From contig NZ_CADIJO010000008.1 of NCBI RefSeq assembly GCF_902859705.1, positions 183,411 to 247,410 of the forward strand: a DNA stretch of 64,000 nucleotides, in the 5' to 3' direction. A program made the translations under genes and the position numbers. Positions within the stretch are counted from its first letter, which is position 1. Each line of letters starts with the position of its first letter. This DNA is from Achromobacter deleyi. Lineage in GTDB: Bacteria > Pseudomonadota > Gammaproteobacteria > Burkholderiales > Burkholderiaceae_B. The notes beneath the pieces are model-generated. The model made no database searches and had not been told where the DNA came from. It worked only from the letters and a program-made list of their open reading frames with translations. Below, piece by piece: positions 1-9,268 of this stretch.

Positions 1-472
1 GGCAATGCAGCGTGCTGATCCACTGCCGGTGCTGGCCGGGCGTGCGGGTGCCCTCGGTCGCCGTGTCGTAGCTGGCCGCCCAGGCCAGGAACTTGCGGCT
101 TTTTTCCTGGATGGCCGCATCGCTGCCCAGCTGTGCGCCATAGCGCTCGGCCTCGCGTCGGCGCAAACGCGCCATGCGCTCATCCGGCGGCAGGCGCAGG
201 AACACCGCCAGCGTGAATTCCGGAATCAGGCCCGTGCCCCAGTTGTAGACCGAGCCGCCACTCAGCACCCAGTCGTCGTGCCCCTGCAAGCGCTCGCGGA
301 TGCGGCGCCACCGCTCGGCCTTGGGGTATTTGTCGGTAAAGGGCGGATCGGTCGGCAGCCAGTAATAGTCGTCGGCTTCCAGGTGCGGGATGCCCAGCCG
401 CTCGCCCAGGGCCGCCCCCAGCGTGGTGGTGCCGCTGCCGGAGGCGCCGAACAGGTGGATGCGCGTGGCCAT
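1..472 (-). CDS. P-loop nucleotide kinase-like protein, 3' end outside window
   Basis: The frame reads leftward from an ATG at 472 with an AAGGAG ribosome site just upstream and runs off the left edge, so the C-terminus is missing. The product starts MATRIHLFGASGSGTTTLG, which contains a Walker A P-loop (GASGSGTTT, about residues 9-17). It continues with HLEADDYYW and a WVLSGG stretch typical of the small AAA/adenylate-kinase-like ATPases that resemble shikimate or nucleoside kinases. The substrate cannot be named from the visible 157 residues. It is divergent from the small membrane-protein gene at 704. The family call rests on the P-loop and overall look; a real phosphotransferase activity is inference. 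Confidence 0.75.
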   Translation of the reverse strand, partial: MATRIHLFGASGSGTTTLGAALGERLGIPHLEADDYYWLPTDPPFTDKYPKAERWRRIRERLQGHDDWVLSGGSVYNWGTGLIPEFTLAVFLRLPPDERMARLRRREAERYGAQLGSDAAIQEKSRKFLAWAASYDTATEGTRTPGQHRQWISTLHC

Positions 473-703
473 GGGGCGATCTCCTTGAAACAGGACTGAC
501 ATGAACGCGGCGGGCAAATCGAGCCTGCCGGCAAGCCTGCCAGTGTAGCGGCGCGCATGGCGATTTCTGTGTCATTGAAACGCCTGAATCCGGGGCAAGG
601 CAGGCGTAAGCCAGGAGCAAACCAGGAGCCCCCCCCGGCGCCTTGCCGCCCTGGCCTAGAATGGCGCCGTTACCCTAATCCAGTCTTCAGGAACCCTCGC
701 GCC

Positions 704-1258
704 ATGCCCGGCGGATACATGCTCAATGGCGACTATGTCGCCCCGGCCCTGATCTTCATCGCCGTGCTGTTCGGCGTGCTGGTGCTGGGCCTTGTCGCAG
801 GAAAACTGGCCCGCCCGGGCACCCGCCGGCAACTGCTGCTGGCCTGGCTGCTGGCGCTGATCCTGCTGCCGCCCTGGCTGCTGGCCCTGACGGCCGACGG
901 CGACATCTTCGGCGTCGTGACCATCGCCCGCTACGCCCTGGCCATCCCCGCCGTGGCGGCGCTGTGGTGGTTGCGGCGCAGCATCCGCGCGTTCAAGGCG
1001 CGGCATCCCGCCCTGCCCCCGCTGCCGCGCAAACCCTGGTTGCTGGTGATCCTGGCGCTGGCGCTGTTCGGCCTGCTGGACTATCTGTCGCGCCACCGCT
1101 ACGACGCCGCCATCGCCTTGAACGACACCATCGCCTCCATGGTTTTTATCGGTGCCGCCGCCTTGTTGCTGGCAGGATGCGTCTGGGCCTTGCGCAGCAG
1201 CATACGTTGGTTAAGATTGGCGGGTCCCGGTTCGGCGACCGCGAGTCCGCGGCGCTGA
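704..1258 (+). CDS. small integral membrane protein of unknown function
   Basis: The predicted product is 184 residues with four to five hydrophobic segments (roughly residues 10-35, 42-60, 65-85, 108-128 and 142-165), separated by short Arg/Lys-rich loops. I do not recognise a family. I chose the ATG at 704 because AGGAA lies about ten bases upstream; the ATG at 719 (MLNGDY) is equally possible. The frame stays open further upstream to 557, but that part is Pro/Arg-rich and does not look like protein. The gene lies between the divergent kinase-like gene and cfa, with a 131-base gap before cfa, so co-transcription is unlikely. Confidence 0.6.
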   Translation: MPGGYMLNGDYVAPALIFIAVLFGVLVLGLVAGKLARPGTRRQLLLAWLLALILLPPWLLALTADGDIFGVVTIARYALAIPAVAALWWLRRSIRAFKARHPALPPLPRKPWLLVILALALFGLLDYLSRHRYDAAIALNDTIASMVFIGAAALLLAGCVWALRSSIRWLRLAGPGSATASPRR

Positions 1259-1389
1259 CGGCCCGCTGAAATTAGATTGCCTATCGGCACGATTCAATCA
1301 TTAAATTGGATTCCCGGCGCCGGTCCGGCGAGAGTTATGCGCTTCGAGCATTGCCACATCAGTCATTCCCGAATTGATTTGGAGTCACT

Positions 1390-2565
1390 ATGCAACAAAG
1401 CAGTCCGTCATCTCAGCTAAGCACTCAACACACCGAAACCGCCCCGCCTGAGCCGCCCAAGGTATTGCAAGACCTGCTGGGGCGAGCGGACGTCCAGATC
1501 AACGGGACGCGTCCCTGGGACATCCAGGTTCATGACAAGCACATGTACGAACGGGTCTTCGCCAGCTGGTCGCTGGGCCTGGGCGAGTCGTACATGGACG
1601 GCGAATGGGACTGCGAACAGCTCGACGAGCTGTTCACCCGCCTCTTGCGCGCCGACATGGGGTCCGCCGCGCTCGGCCTGGCCCGCGTCAAGCTCATCGC
1701 CGAACACCTGCGCCACAAACTGTTCAACCTGCAATCCAAGAGCCGCGCCTTCGAAGTGGGCGAGCAGCACTACGACGCCGGCAACGACGTCTTCGAAGCC
1801 ATGCTCGACAGCCGCATGATCTATTCCTGCGCCTTCTGGGAAAACGCCGAAACGCTGGAAGACGCGCAGGAAGCCAAACTGGACATGATCTGCCGCAAGC
1901 TGCAGCTCAAGCCCGGCGAAACGCTGCTGGACATCGGCTGCGGCTGGGGCGGCCTGGCCAAGTTCGCCGCCGAACGCTACGGCGTCAAGGTCACCGGCGT
2001 GACCGTGTCCAAGGAACAGCTGGCGCTGGCCCAGGAACGCGTGCAAGGCCTGCCGGTGGAACTGTTGCTGCAAGACTACCGCGACCTGCAAGGCAGCTTC
2101 GACAAGGTCGTGTCGGTGGGCATGTTCGAACACGTCGGGCCCAAGAACTACGACACCTACTTCACGAACGTGCAGCGGCTGATGGCGCCCGGCGGCATCT
2201 TCCTCTTGCACACCATCGGCATCGCCTCGACCAGCCAGAGCACCGACCCCTGGATCGACCGCTACGTCTTCCCCAACGGCAAGCTGCCGTCGGCGCGCGA
2301 GATCGCCACCGCCGTCGAAGGCCGTTTCATCGTCGAAGACTGGCACAACTTCGGCGCCGACTACGACCGCACGCTGATGGCCTGGTGGGACCGCTTCCAA
2401 CGTGCATGGCCGCAACTGCAGGAACGCTACGGCACGCGCTTTTACCGCATGTGGCAGTACTACCTGATGTGTTGCGCGGGCTTTTTCCGGTCGCGCGAAG
2501 GGCAGTTGTGGCAGGTGATCCTGACGCATCCGCAACGCCAGGAAATGTACCGGTCGTTGCGTTGA
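1390..2565 (+). CDS. cfa: cyclopropane-fatty-acyl-phospholipid synthase
   Basis: This cytoplasmic, membrane-associated enzyme would transfer a methylene group from S-adenosylmethionine to the double bond of unsaturated phospholipid acyl chains, producing cyclopropane fatty acids. The 391-residue product has an N-terminal region typical of the family (LGLGESYMDGEW near residue 65), then EQHYDAGND, and the SAM-binding motif LLDIGCGWGGLAKFAAERYG near residue 180. The C-terminal part has the usual MFEHVG and WHNFGADYDRTL segments. The length matches E. coli Cfa. The start at 1390 follows a GGAG site. It stands alone between a promoter-sized gap and a hairpin at 2583, and is convergent with the GMC oxidoreductase. 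Confidence 0.93.
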   Translation: MQQSSPSSQLSTQHTETAPPEPPKVLQDLLGRADVQINGTRPWDIQVHDKHMYERVFASWSLGLGESYMDGEWDCEQLDELFTRLLRADMGSAALGLARVKLIAEHLRHKLFNLQSKSRAFEVGEQHYDAGNDVFEAMLDSRMIYSCAFWENAETLEDAQEAKLDMICRKLQLKPGETLLDIGCGWGGLAKFAAERYGVKVTGVTVSKEQLALAQERVQGLPVELLLQDYRDLQGSFDKVVSVGMFEHVGPKNYDTYFTNVQRLMAPGGIFLLHTIGIASTSQSTDPWIDRYVFPNGKLPSAREIATAVEGRFIVEDWHNFGADYDRTLMAWWDRFQRAWPQLQERYGTRFYRMWQYYLMCCAGFFRSREGQLWQVILTHPQRQEMYRSLR

Positions 2566-2582
2566 GTCTGTCGCCCCGGCGG

Positions 2583-2610
2583 CGCTTGCGCGGGCCGAAC
2601 CGCGCAAGCG
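2583..2610. terminator. hairpin between convergent cfa and GMC oxidoreductase genes
   Basis: A perfect 11-bp stem (CGCTTGCGCGG, six-base loop, CCGCGCAAGCG) lies in the 64-base gap between two converging genes. There is no clear T-run, so it may act as a weak or two-way terminator; function is inferred from position. Confidence 0.5.
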
Positions 2611-2629
2611 TTCCGGTTACGCCGCCTGG

Positions 2630-4237
2630 CTATGCGGCGGCATCTTCCGCGATCATCTGCGCGGCCCGTTCGGCAATCATGATGGTCGGCGAATTGGTGT
2701 TGCCCGACGTGATGGTCGGCATGATCGACGCATCCGCCACGCGCAGGCCCTGCAAGCCATGCACCCGCAGCCGCGCATCCACCACGGCGCCATCGTCCGC
2801 CTTGCGGCCCATGGCGCAGGTGCCTACCGGGTGAAAGATCGTCGTGCCGATCTTGCCGGCGGCTTCGCGCAGTTCGGCCTCGGTCTGGTACGACGGGCCG
2901 GGCAGCCATTCCTCGGGTTGATAGCGTTGCAACGCGGGCGCCGCGCTGATCCGGCGCACCAGGCGAATGGCATCCGCCGCCACCTTCAGGTCCTGTTCCT
3001 CGCGCAGGTAGTTCGGCGTGATCACCGGCGGCTGCGCGCCGTCGGGCCCCTGCGCATGCACGCTCCCGCGCGACACCGGCCGCAGGTTGCAGACACTGGC
3101 CGTAAATGCATCGAAGCCGTGCAACGGTTCGCCGAAAGCGCCCAGCGACAAGGGCTGCACATGAAATTCCACGTTGGCGCGTGCCTGGCCCGGGTCCGAC
3201 TTGGCAAACGCCCCCAACTGCGATGGCGCCATGCTCATCGGCCCGCTGCGGTTCAGCAGGTATTCCAGGCCGATGCCCGCCTTGCCCCACCAGGTCGATG
3301 CAATGCGGTTCAGCGTCTTCACGCCCCGCACCTTCAGGATGACGCGCAACTGCAAGTGGTCTTGCAGGTTCTCGCCCACGCCCGGCAAGGCGTGGCGCAG
3401 CGTGATGCCGCTTTCGCGCAGGCGCGCCGGTTCGCCAATGCCCGACAATTCCAGCAACTGCGGCGTATTCACCGCGCCGGCCGCCAGCACCACTTCCCGC
3501 GTGGCGCGCACGCTGATGGATTGGCCTTCACGCCGCAGTTTCACGCCCACGCAGCGCGTACCCTCGAACAGCAGTTGCTCGGCGTGCGCGCCCGTCATCA
3601 CATGCAGATTAGGGCGCTGGCGCACCGGCCGCAAGAACGCCTTGGCCGTATTCCAGCGCCAGCCGCGGCGCTGGTTCACGTCGAAATAGCCCACACCGAA
3701 ATTGTCGCCGCGGTTGAAATCCTGCACCCGCGGAATGCCTTCCTGCTGGGCCGCGTCGGCAAACGCATCCAGGATGTCCCAGCGCAGGCGCTGCGCCTCG
3801 ACCCGCCATTCGCCGCCCGCGCCATGGCAATCGTCCGCGCCGCGGTAGTGGTCTTCGCTGCGCTTGAATACCGGCAGCACTTCGTCCCAACGCCATGACG
3901 GATCGCCCGCGATATCGGCCCACTCGTCGTAGTCCTGCCGCTGGCCGCGCATGTAGATCATGCCGTTGATCGACGAGCACCCGCCCAGCACCCGACCGCG
4001 CGGATAGATCAGCGACCGCCCGCCCAGGCCCGGCTCGGCGCCGGTGCGGTACATCCAGTCGGTGCGGGGGTTGCCGATGCAGTACAGGTAGCCGACCGGA
4101 ATGTGGATCCAGTGGTAGTTGTCGCGGCCGCCGGCTTCCAGCAGCAGCACGCGCGTGGCCGGGTCCCGGCTCAGCCGGTTGGCCAGCACGCAGCCGGCCG
4201 ACCCCGCCCCCACGATGATGTAGTCGTATGTCTCCAT
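2630..4237 (-). CDS. GMC-family FAD-dependent oxidoreductase (choline/alcohol dehydrogenase type)
   Basis: The 535-residue product has the N-terminal FAD dinucleotide-binding motif YIIVGAGSAGCVLANRLS. It also has GMC signature 1 (RGRVLGGCSSINGMIYMRG, about residue 80), signature 2 (GAVNTPQLLELSGIG, about residue 255) and the C-terminal catalytic region with FHPVGTCAMG (His) and GNTNSPT (Asn). The family oxidises alcohols or choline to aldehydes using FAD. The overall sequence resembles choline dehydrogenase/AlkJ, but the substrate is unknown. The start ATG at 4237 follows AAGAAG. The frame extends upstream into the divergent LysR gene but loses GMC character there. The adjacent divergent LysR regulator at 4383 is its likely controller. 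Confidence 0.9.
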   Translation of the reverse strand: METYDYIIVGAGSAGCVLANRLSRDPATRVLLLEAGGRDNYHWIHIPVGYLYCIGNPRTDWMYRTGAEPGLGGRSLIYPRGRVLGGCSSINGMIYMRGQRQDYDEWADIAGDPSWRWDEVLPVFKRSEDHYRGADDCHGAGGEWRVEAQRLRWDILDAFADAAQQEGIPRVQDFNRGDNFGVGYFDVNQRRGWRWNTAKAFLRPVRQRPNLHVMTGAHAEQLLFEGTRCVGVKLRREGQSISVRATREVVLAAGAVNTPQLLELSGIGEPARLRESGITLRHALPGVGENLQDHLQLRVILKVRGVKTLNRIASTWWGKAGIGLEYLLNRSGPMSMAPSQLGAFAKSDPGQARANVEFHVQPLSLGAFGEPLHGFDAFTASVCNLRPVSRGSVHAQGPDGAQPPVITPNYLREEQDLKVAADAIRLVRRISAAPALQRYQPEEWLPGPSYQTEAELREAAGKIGTTIFHPVGTCAMGRKADDGAVVDARLRVHGLQGLRVADASIMPTITSGNTNSPTIMIAERAAQMIAEDAAA

Positions 4238-4382
4238 TGGCGCTTCTTCTTTTAGGTGTGTAGTGGCTGCGCCACTGTCGCGCAGCCCGCGGGGGCTGTC
4301 CAATGAATTGTTGAAAAGCGCTTTATAAGTCTCTTTAATAATGGGTATCGCCCCGCTTGGGCATCGCCGCCGGACTCGCCCC

Positions 4383-5270
4383 ATGGACTTCAAGCACATC
4401 CGCACCTTCGCCGCCGTGGCGCGCGTGGGCAACCTGACCCGCGCGGCCGAACACCTGCACCTGACCCAACCCGCGCTGAGCCTGCAGCTCAAGAGCTTCC
4501 AGGAAGCGCTTGACCTGCCGCTGTTCACCCGCACCGCCCAGGGCCTGGCGCCCAATGCCGACGGCCGCGCGCTGCTGCCTTCGGCCCAGCGCGTGCTGGA
4601 CGCGCTGGACGACTTCGAACGCGCCATCGGCGCGCTGCGCACGACGGTGCAGGGCGAACTGCGCCTGGGCACCATCCTGGACCCCGAATTCCTGCGCCTG
4701 GGCGCCACGCTGCAATACCTGGTCGAACACTATCCGAAGATCCGCCCCACCCTGCGCCACGGCATGTCCGGTTCCGTTGGGCGACAGGTGCGCACGGGTG
4801 AGCTGGACGTGGGCTTTTTCCTGGGGCCGCAAGAAGATACCCGCGGCCAACCGGCCCTGCACGCGCTGCCGCTGGCGGCGTTCTCGTATTACGTCGTGGC
4901 GCCCAAGGGCTGGGGCGCGCAGGTGGCCGGGCGCGGTTGGCGTGAAATCGCCGCCTTGCCGTGGATCTGGACGCCGCCCGACTCCGTGCACCATCGCCTG
5001 TTGGCCGGAAAATTTGGCGAACTGGACGTCACGCCCAATACGGTTGCCGAAGTCGACCAGGAAGCCTCGATGCTGGACCTGGTGCGTTCGGGCGTCGGCC
5101 TGACGCTGGCGCGGGACTCCATCGCGCTGCGCGAATCGCAAGCGCATGGCCTGGTGCTGGCGCCGGGCCTGGCGATCCAGGCGGAACTGGCCTTCATCAC
5201 CCTGGCGTCGCGACGCGAAGACCCCTTGGTGGCGGCGGCGTTCGCGGCGGTGCAGGCGGCGTTTGCGTAG
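4383..5270 (+). CDS. LysR-family transcriptional regulator
   Basis: The product (295 residues, the usual LysR length) begins MDFKHIRTFAAVARVGNLTRAAEHLHLTQPA, a classic LysR winged helix-turn-helix. An effector-binding domain follows from about residue 90 to the end. I chose the ATG at 4383 because LysR proteins begin just before the helix-turn-helix; an upstream in-frame ATG at 4341 would add 14 unrelated residues. It is divergent from the GMC oxidoreductase across a 145-base intergenic region, the standard arrangement for a LysR protein controlling the neighbouring enzyme and itself. The inducer is unknown. Confidence 0.9.
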   Translation: MDFKHIRTFAAVARVGNLTRAAEHLHLTQPALSLQLKSFQEALDLPLFTRTAQGLAPNADGRALLPSAQRVLDALDDFERAIGALRTTVQGELRLGTILDPEFLRLGATLQYLVEHYPKIRPTLRHGMSGSVGRQVRTGELDVGFFLGPQEDTRGQPALHALPLAAFSYYVVAPKGWGAQVAGRGWREIAALPWIWTPPDSVHHRLLAGKFGELDVTPNTVAEVDQEASMLDLVRSGVGLTLARDSIALRESQAHGLVLAPGLAIQAELAFITLASRREDPLVAAAFAAVQAAFA

Positions 5271-5278
5271 GTGTTTAC

Positions 5279-5361
5279 GCAAGCGGTGGCGCAACCCGCA
5301 TGCGCGCAAAGCGGTGGCACAACCTGCATGCTCGCAAGCGGTGGCGCCTTCGCACTGGCGC
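5279..5361. repeat. tandem repeat of about 28 bp (two good copies plus a partial third)
   Basis: Copies begin at 5279, 5306 and 5334. The shared core is GCAAGCGGTGGCGCAAC followed by CGCATGC or TGCATGC; copy 2 has one inserted base and copy 3 matches only over its first 15 bases. It fills the gap between the LysR stop and the next gene. No coding function is apparent. Confidence 0.8.
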
Positions 5362-5437
5362 AGCCTGCCGCGGCCCCTCGGGTATGCTCGCAACAACGCT
5401 CGGGCAGCATCGCCCACCCCCACCCGGAGAACTCTCT

Positions 5438-6346
5438 ATGCGCTGGCGGTCCCTCGCATCCCGCGTTGCCATGATCCTTGCCGTCACACTGGCCCACCCT
5501 GCCCCGACCCTGGCGGCCGCGCCTGCCAACCAGGCCGAATGGAGCAAAGCGGTGCAGCGGCGCTTGATCTCCCGCCTGGATTTCCCGCGCGAAGCCGAGC
5601 ACATCAGCGGCAGCCTGGCGCTGTCGTTGAACATCACGGTACTGCGCAACGGCGCCATCTACGACGTCACCATCGCGCGCTCGTCAGGCTACGAAGCGGT
5701 CGACAAGGCCACCATCGCCATGGTCCGCCGCGCCGCGCCCCTGCCCGTGTTTTCCGCGGACATGACGGAAGAGAAAACCTCGCTCACCTTGCCGGTGCGC
5801 TTCCAGATGGAAGACGCCGATCCCACGCCCCCGGCCGCCGCGCCCAGGCGCTACGTCGACCTGGCCACCGGCTTTGGGGCAACCGTATCCGCCCCATTTC
5901 AGATCGGTGCGGCGCGTGAGTCGGGCCGCTACGACGCCCTGATCGAGATTTCCGCCCCCGAGAGTTTTCCGCCCGTGGCGCCCGGCGCCAAATTCCTGTG
6001 CCGGGCAGGATTCACGGCCACGGCGGCCGACGCCGCCAAAACCAAAGCCCCCCAAGGCGCGCAGGCCTATGACTCCCTGGTCGCCGCCGCGACAATCCAG
6101 CAGCGCAAGCTGCGCGGCACCATCGAACAACTCGACGTCTTCGACCAGCCCGGCCGGCGCGGTATCGACTACATCGTTGCGCCGGGGGTCGGTCCGGGCC
6201 ATGAAGACGCCCGCCAGTACATCGCCGACTGGGTCCGCCCCGAAGGCCGCATCCGCCTGGCCTGCGCCACCACGCGCGATGCCATGCCCGATGCATTGGC
6301 GACGTTCCGGGCGATTCGGGATACGGTGATTGTGGATCGGCGTTGA
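5438..6346 (+). CDS. secreted protein with a TonB C-terminal-like domain
   Basis: The 302-residue product starts at an ATG with GGAGA nine bases upstream. It has a signal peptide (MRWRSLASRVAMILAVTLAHPAPTLAAA). Residues about 30-125 resemble the TonB C-terminal fold (TonB_C/TonB_2): a basic helix, then LNITVLRNGAIYDVTIARSSGYEAVDKATIAMVRRAAPLP. No N-terminal transmembrane anchor or proline-rich spacer is present, so it is not a classical TonB. The remaining 180 residues, with a lone Cys in FLCRAGF, match nothing I recognise. It stands between two repeat patches with no obvious operon partner. The role is probably periplasmic, but the function is unknown. Confidence 0.7.
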   Translation: MRWRSLASRVAMILAVTLAHPAPTLAAAPANQAEWSKAVQRRLISRLDFPREAEHISGSLALSLNITVLRNGAIYDVTIARSSGYEAVDKATIAMVRRAAPLPVFSADMTEEKTSLTLPVRFQMEDADPTPPAAAPRRYVDLATGFGATVSAPFQIGAARESGRYDALIEISAPESFPPVAPGAKFLCRAGFTATAADAAKTKAPQGAQAYDSLVAAATIQQRKLRGTIEQLDVFDQPGRRGIDYIVAPGVGPGHEDARQYIADWVRPEGRIRLACATTRDAMPDALATFRAIRDTVIVDRR

Positions 6347-6358
6347 TGCGGGGATGGC

Positions 6359-6414
6359 TGATGCAGCGGGGTTAATGCATTGGGGTTGATGCATCTGGGG
6401 CCGATGCATTGGGG
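6359..6414. repeat. four tandem copies of a 14-bp unit
   Basis: Units at 6359, 6373, 6387 and 6401 follow the pattern TGATGCATTGGGGT with one to four differences per copy. They directly follow the stop codon of the TonB-domain gene and end 32 bases before the end of comEC on the other strand. Confidence 0.8.
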
Positions 6415-6446
6415 CAGAACATCGGACAGCAGATTCGAACCCCGCA

Positions 6447-9053
6447 TCAACGGCCATGCCAGTAACGCCGCCCCACATCCCGCTGCGCCCACACATCCAA
6501 CGCCCCCGCCCGGGATCGCGCCATCACCGCGCCATCCCGATCGCTGCGCCAGAACACCGCCCCCGCACGCGTCCAGCGCAGTTCCACCGCCCGAGCCGGA
6601 TGCCTGAATCGATTCAGATACCCCGCCTGCGCAATCACATGCGCCGCGCCGGACGCCGCAACCAGTTCCCGGCTGGACGACGACGCCGAACCATGGTGCG
6701 GCGCCATGACGATATCCGCCGGGGCCAGGCCGCGCGCCGCTAGTTCCCTTTCCTGCGCCACGCCGATATCGCCCGTCAGCAACAGCGCGTGCTCGAAGCC
6801 CTCGACACGCAGCACGCAGCTATCGGCATTGCGATCCTCGACCCGCCCGCTGGTGCCGCCCGCCGGGTGCAGGAAGGTGAACGTGACGCCATCGACCTCC
6901 CAGCGCACATCACGCGCGCAGCCCAGTACCTCGCCCGGCTGCGGCGTCGGTAAGCCAGCACCATCCGGCCACAAGCGCGCATCGCGCCGCAGAAACGCCG
7001 CCAGGTCAAAGGACGCATAGCTGCGCGCCACCGGCACCGCCGCCAGCACCGACCGCGTGCCACCCACATGGTCCGTGTCTGCGTGCGACAGCACCAGCAC
7101 ATCCAGTTCACCTATGCCGCGCGCCTGCAGAAACGGCGCGATCACCCGTTCGCCCGCATCACTGCCGCTGAAACTGCGCGGCCCGGCATCGAACAGCAGC
7201 GCCTGACTGGCCGTCTGCACCAGAATCGCGCTGCCCTGCCCGATATCCATCGCGCTCATGCGCCAATACCCCGGCTCGGGCCGATCCGGCCGCCAGCACA
7301 ACAGCGGCGCCATGCACAGCCACCCCAGCCGCCGCGCCGGCCAGCCCGGCGCCTGCAACGCCCAGACCATGCCCGCCACCGCCAACGCCAGCCAGGGCCA
7401 CGGCGCCGCCGCCACCGAAAAACTGGCCCAGCGCGCGTTGCCCACCCACGCCACCACGACCATCATCAGGTCGAACCCGTACAGCCCCGCCTGGCCCGCC
7501 AGCGCCGCGGCAGCCGCCAACCCCGGCGTCACCGACAAGGCCGCACACAGCAGCGCCAGCGGCGTCACGAAAAACGTCACCACGGGAATCGCCACCGCAT
7601 TGGCCAACGGCGAACCCAGCGACACCTGGTGGACCAGATACGCCAACAGCGGCGTCAAGCCCAGCGTCACCACCAGCTGCAAGCGCGTCGCCTGCCCCAG
7701 CGTCGTGGCCCAACGCTTGCGCCAGCCCGCGTCCGCATCGCGCGGCGCATCGGCAATGCGCAGCAGAATCGCCACCGCGCCGAACGACAGCCAGAACCCC
7801 ACCGACATCGGCGCCCACGGGTCCAGCGCCACCACCGCGGCAGCCGCGCAGGCCAGGATGCGCCCGGCAGACATCCTCAGCCGCGACACCGCCGCGGCCA
7901 GCACCACCGACAACATGAAGAACGTGCGCCGCGCCGGCACGCCCCATCCCGCGATCAGGCAATAGAACAAGGCCACCACCGCCGCCGCAGCGCCGCCCGC
8001 GATGCGCGACGGAATGAATTCCGCCAAGCCCGTCCCGCGCCACCGCGCGCGCCGCCACCACGCGGCCAGCAGCAGCCCCGCGATGCCGGCAATGGACGTG
8101 ACATGCATGCCGCTGATCGACACCAGATGCGTGATGCCGCTGCGGTTGAAAAGGCGCCAATCCTCGCGCGCCACGCCGGCCTGGTCGCCGATCGCCAACG
8201 CGATCAGCACCGGCGCGTAGCGGTGTTCGCCCAGCGCTAGTCGCAGGCCCTGCCGCACCTGATGGCGGGCGCGTTCAATGGCGATGCCCGGCGAGGCCCA
8301 AGGTTGATCGTCCAGCAAGCGGGGTTGCCCCCGCACGGTGCCCGTCGCCCGCAAGCCGCGCGCGAACATCCGCGCTTCGCTGTCGGGCGCGTCGGGGTTG
8401 AGCAAGCCGCTGGGCCGGCGCAGCACCAGCGCCATGCGCCATACCTGGCCGGGCATCAGCAAGGGTTGGTTCGCCTGCCCACCGGGCGGCGACAGCCACG
8501 ACACCAGGATGCGGGACGGCATGCCGGCACGCGCGGGCGCCACCTGCTCGCCCACAAAGCGCTGCCCGCGCGCATCGCCATCGGGCAGTTCCGCCACCCG
8601 CAGCACCAGCCGCGCGACCTCGTTCTGGTGTTCGTCGGCCAGTGCGTCGTCCAGCCGCAGTTGCGCTTGCGCGGCGGCGTTGAGGGCGCCCAGGCACAGG
8701 CCGACAGACGCGGCCGAGCAAAGCCCGATGGCGCGCCCCGGCCAACGCCGCCAGGCCACCAGCGCCACGATGCAAGCCCCCGCCGCCGCCGCATACGCCG
8801 CCACGCCAGGCAGCGCAGGCAGCAGCTGCACCCCTCCCGCCCCGGCCACGAAAGCCAGGCAAAACAGCCGACCGTTGATGTCCGTCTCCTGAAACGAACC
8901 AGCGTAGGTCGCCAGCGCGGCCCTGAATGCCGCCAGTGCACGACTTTGGCCATGAGGATCGCCCGCAAGAATCTGGCCGCCCCGGTTCCCTGGCCCCTGT
9001 GACGGCAATCCGAGTGCGCCACCCTTGACAATCCCCCCGCCCCCTCCGAACAT
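6447..9053 (-). CDS. comEC: ComEC/Rec2-family DNA uptake channel protein
   Basis: This inner-membrane protein is the presumed channel that carries single-stranded DNA into the cytoplasm during natural transformation. From the N-terminus there are hydrophobic segments with a DUF4131-like region, and a competence domain with many transmembrane helices (LFNRSGITHLVSISGMHVTSIAGI near residue 300). A C-terminal metallo-beta-lactamase-like domain follows, with LSHADTDHVGGTRSVL near residue 650 and MAPHHGS later. The start is uncertain: ATG 9053 is the only ATG before the conserved part, but its ribosome site is weak and the first 45 residues are Gly-rich and non-conserved in look. A non-ATG start nearer 8900 is possible. 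Upstream extension would run antisense through the TPP riboswitch. The gene is convergent with the TonB-domain gene. Confidence 0.88.
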   Translation of the reverse strand: MFGGGGGIVKGGALGLPSQGPGNRGGQILAGDPHGQSRALAAFRAALATYAGSFQETDINGRLFCLAFVAGAGGVQLLPALPGVAAYAAAAGACIVALVAWRRWPGRAIGLCSAASVGLCLGALNAAAQAQLRLDDALADEHQNEVARLVLRVAELPDGDARGQRFVGEQVAPARAGMPSRILVSWLSPPGGQANQPLLMPGQVWRMALVLRRPSGLLNPDAPDSEARMFARGLRATGTVRGQPRLLDDQPWASPGIAIERARHQVRQGLRLALGEHRYAPVLIALAIGDQAGVAREDWRLFNRSGITHLVSISGMHVTSIAGIAGLLLAAWWRRARWRGTGLAEFIPSRIAGGAAAAVVALFYCLIAGWGVPARRTFFMLSVVLAAAVSRLRMSAGRILACAAAAVVALDPWAPMSVGFWLSFGAVAILLRIADAPRDADAGWRKRWATTLGQATRLQLVVTLGLTPLLAYLVHQVSLGSPLANAVAIPVVTFFVTPLALLCAALSVTPGLAAAAALAGQAGLYGFDLMMVVVAWVGNARWASFSVAAAPWPWLALAVAGMVWALQAPGWPARRLGWLCMAPLLCWRPDRPEPGYWRMSAMDIGQGSAILVQTASQALLFDAGPRSFSGSDAGERVIAPFLQARGIGELDVLVLSHADTDHVGGTRSVLAAVPVARSYASFDLAAFLRRDARLWPDGAGLPTPQPGEVLGCARDVRWEVDGVTFTFLHPAGGTSGRVEDRNADSCVLRVEGFEHALLLTGDIGVAQERELAARGLAPADIVMAPHHGSASSSSRELVAASGAAHVIAQAGYLNRFRHPARAVELRWTRAGAVFWRSDRDGAVMARSRAGALDVWAQRDVGRRYWHGR

Positions 9054-9061
9054 ACCCCCAT

Positions 9062-9182
9062 CCACCCGGGGAGCTTCGGCAAGAAGCTGAGAATCCGATA
9101 GCGGGGCCGGCGTCCAAACGCCAACCCCAGCGGCGCGTAGACCCGTTGAACCTGATCCAGACAATACTGGCGTAGGGATGGT
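9062..9182 (+). promoter_or_regulatory. TPP riboswitch (THI element) upstream of thiM
   Basis: The hallmark segments occur in order: CCGGGGAGC near 9067, AGCTGAGA near 9085, then ACCCGTTGAACCTGATC near 9151 and ACTGGCGTAGGGA near 9166, which form the conserved thiamin pyrophosphate-binding core. It ends about 90 bases before the thiM ATG. In this family TPP binding reduces expression of thiamin synthesis or salvage genes; whether it acts on transcription or translation here cannot be seen. Confidence 0.95.
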
Positions 9183-9268
9183 GCGGCCCCGCAAGCGCGC
9201 CCGAAGCCCGGCGCGACGCATCCCCGCCCTTCCTGCCCAGTCCTTCTCTTACGCAAGGACCCGCCGGC

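Noticed and set aside
4238..4708. N-terminal extension of the GMC oxidoreductase to 4708
   Set aside because: The extra residues are Ser/Arg-rich and overlap the LysR helix-turn-helix coding region; the FAD motif begins right after ATG 4237.
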